DNA from: FW021-bin31 sp964478125 | GTDB taxonomy: Bacteria; Bacteroidota; Bacteroidia; Chitinophagales; Chitinophagaceae | Direction of reading: 5' to 3' | Length of the DNA stretch: 5,799 nt | Assembly (NCBI GenBank): GCA_964478125.1 | Contig: CAYZGR010000094.1 | Location: forward strand, 1 to 5,799 | Shown: one piece after another, positions 5,710 through 5,799 of the stretch | Layout: every line of letters starts with the position of its first letter | How positions within the stretch are numbered: position 1 is the stretch's first letter | The notes under the pieces: generated by a model | The model's input: only the letters and a program-made list of their open reading frames with translations | Databases searched by the model: none | Told to the model about the DNA's origin: nothing | Made by a program: the position numbers and the translations under genes

Positions 5710-5733
5710 CCGTCTCTACGGGCATAGAGACGG
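5710..5733 (-). terminator. Intrinsic terminator on the - strand, for a gene beyond the right edge
   Basis: CCGTCTCTA (5710-5718) and TAGAGACGG (5725-5733) form a perfect 9-bp GC-rich stem with a 6-base loop. On the - strand the stem is followed by TTTTCTTTTTATGG, the U-rich tail of a Rho-independent terminator. The + strand side (CAGAAATAAG) lacks a T-run. It therefore most likely ends a leftward gene whose coding region lies past 5799. A TAA at 5790-5792 on the - strand could be that gene's stop codon, but too little sequence is present to say. Confidence 0.75.
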
Positions 5734-5746
5734 CAGAAATAAGTAA

Positions 5747-5772
5747 CCCGCCTTCGCCAAGGCTACGGCGGG
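5747..5772. repeat. GC-rich palindromic intergenic element
   Basis: CCCGCC (5747-5752) pairs with GGCGGG (5767-5772), and GCC (5756-5758) pairs with GGC (5761-5763) inside, separated by TTC/TAC internal loops. The 26-base unit is much richer in GC than its surroundings. From memory, near-identical CCCGCCTTCGC...GGCGGG units recur in intergenic DNA of Bacteroidota and some other genomes, so this is probably one copy of a dispersed palindromic repeat. Copy number cannot be judged from one window. Confidence 0.5.
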
Positions 5773-5799
5773 CAAGGAATAACGATCGCTTAAACCATT

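Noticed and set aside
1..5799. CRISPR array, tRNA, rRNA, transposase or known defence system
   Set aside because: No regularly spaced repeats, cloverleaf, rRNA-like sequence, transposase motif or defence-protein domain could be seen on either strand.

Overview
The window looks like chromosomal DNA from a member of the Bacteroidota, probably near Chitinophagaceae or Sphingobacteriaceae. The evidence is an ECF sigma factor of the type expanded in Bacteroidota, with a hydrophobic C-terminal tail; a FecR-type anti-sigma factor ending in a DUF4974-like domain; a promoter matching the Bacteroidota pattern TTG-N21-TAnnTTTG; and weak, A-rich translation starts in place of strong Shine-Dalgarno sites. 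The genus assignment is inference.

Left part (1-3240): two exported proteins of unknown role lie on the + strand. The first (85-1035) pairs an NTF2/SnoaL-like domain with a lipocalin-like half. The second (1610-2398) carries two tandem modules that look like ABM-type alpha/beta folds. About 570 bases of gene-poor, apparently decayed sequence separate them. A GNAT acetyltransferase resembling spermidine/spermine acetyltransferases follows (2566-3015), with its own promoter. Next comes a 61-codon fragment that matches, from memory, the N-terminus of RtcB-family proteins and is probably a gene remnant.

Middle (3241-3522): non-coding, with nested inverted repeats and an 11-base direct repeat.

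Right part (3523-5469): a FecI-like sigma factor on the - strand faces a FecR-like anti-sigma factor on the + strand. Together they should form a cell-surface signalling switch in which FecR spans the inner membrane and controls the sigma factor. The divergent layout is unusual, since these genes normally run in one direction ahead of a SusC/TonB-dependent receptor. No receptor gene is visible here. The sigma reading frame has no ATG before residue 147, and its conserved first helix extends upstream of the first possible TTG start.

Right edge (5470-5799): non-coding, with a long stem-loop, two 13-base palindromes, an intrinsic terminator pointing leftward and a GC-rich palindrome. This suggests a - strand gene beyond the window. 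I see no clearly new system. The best leads are the divergent sigma/anti-sigma pair, its non-ATG start and the structured intergenic elements.
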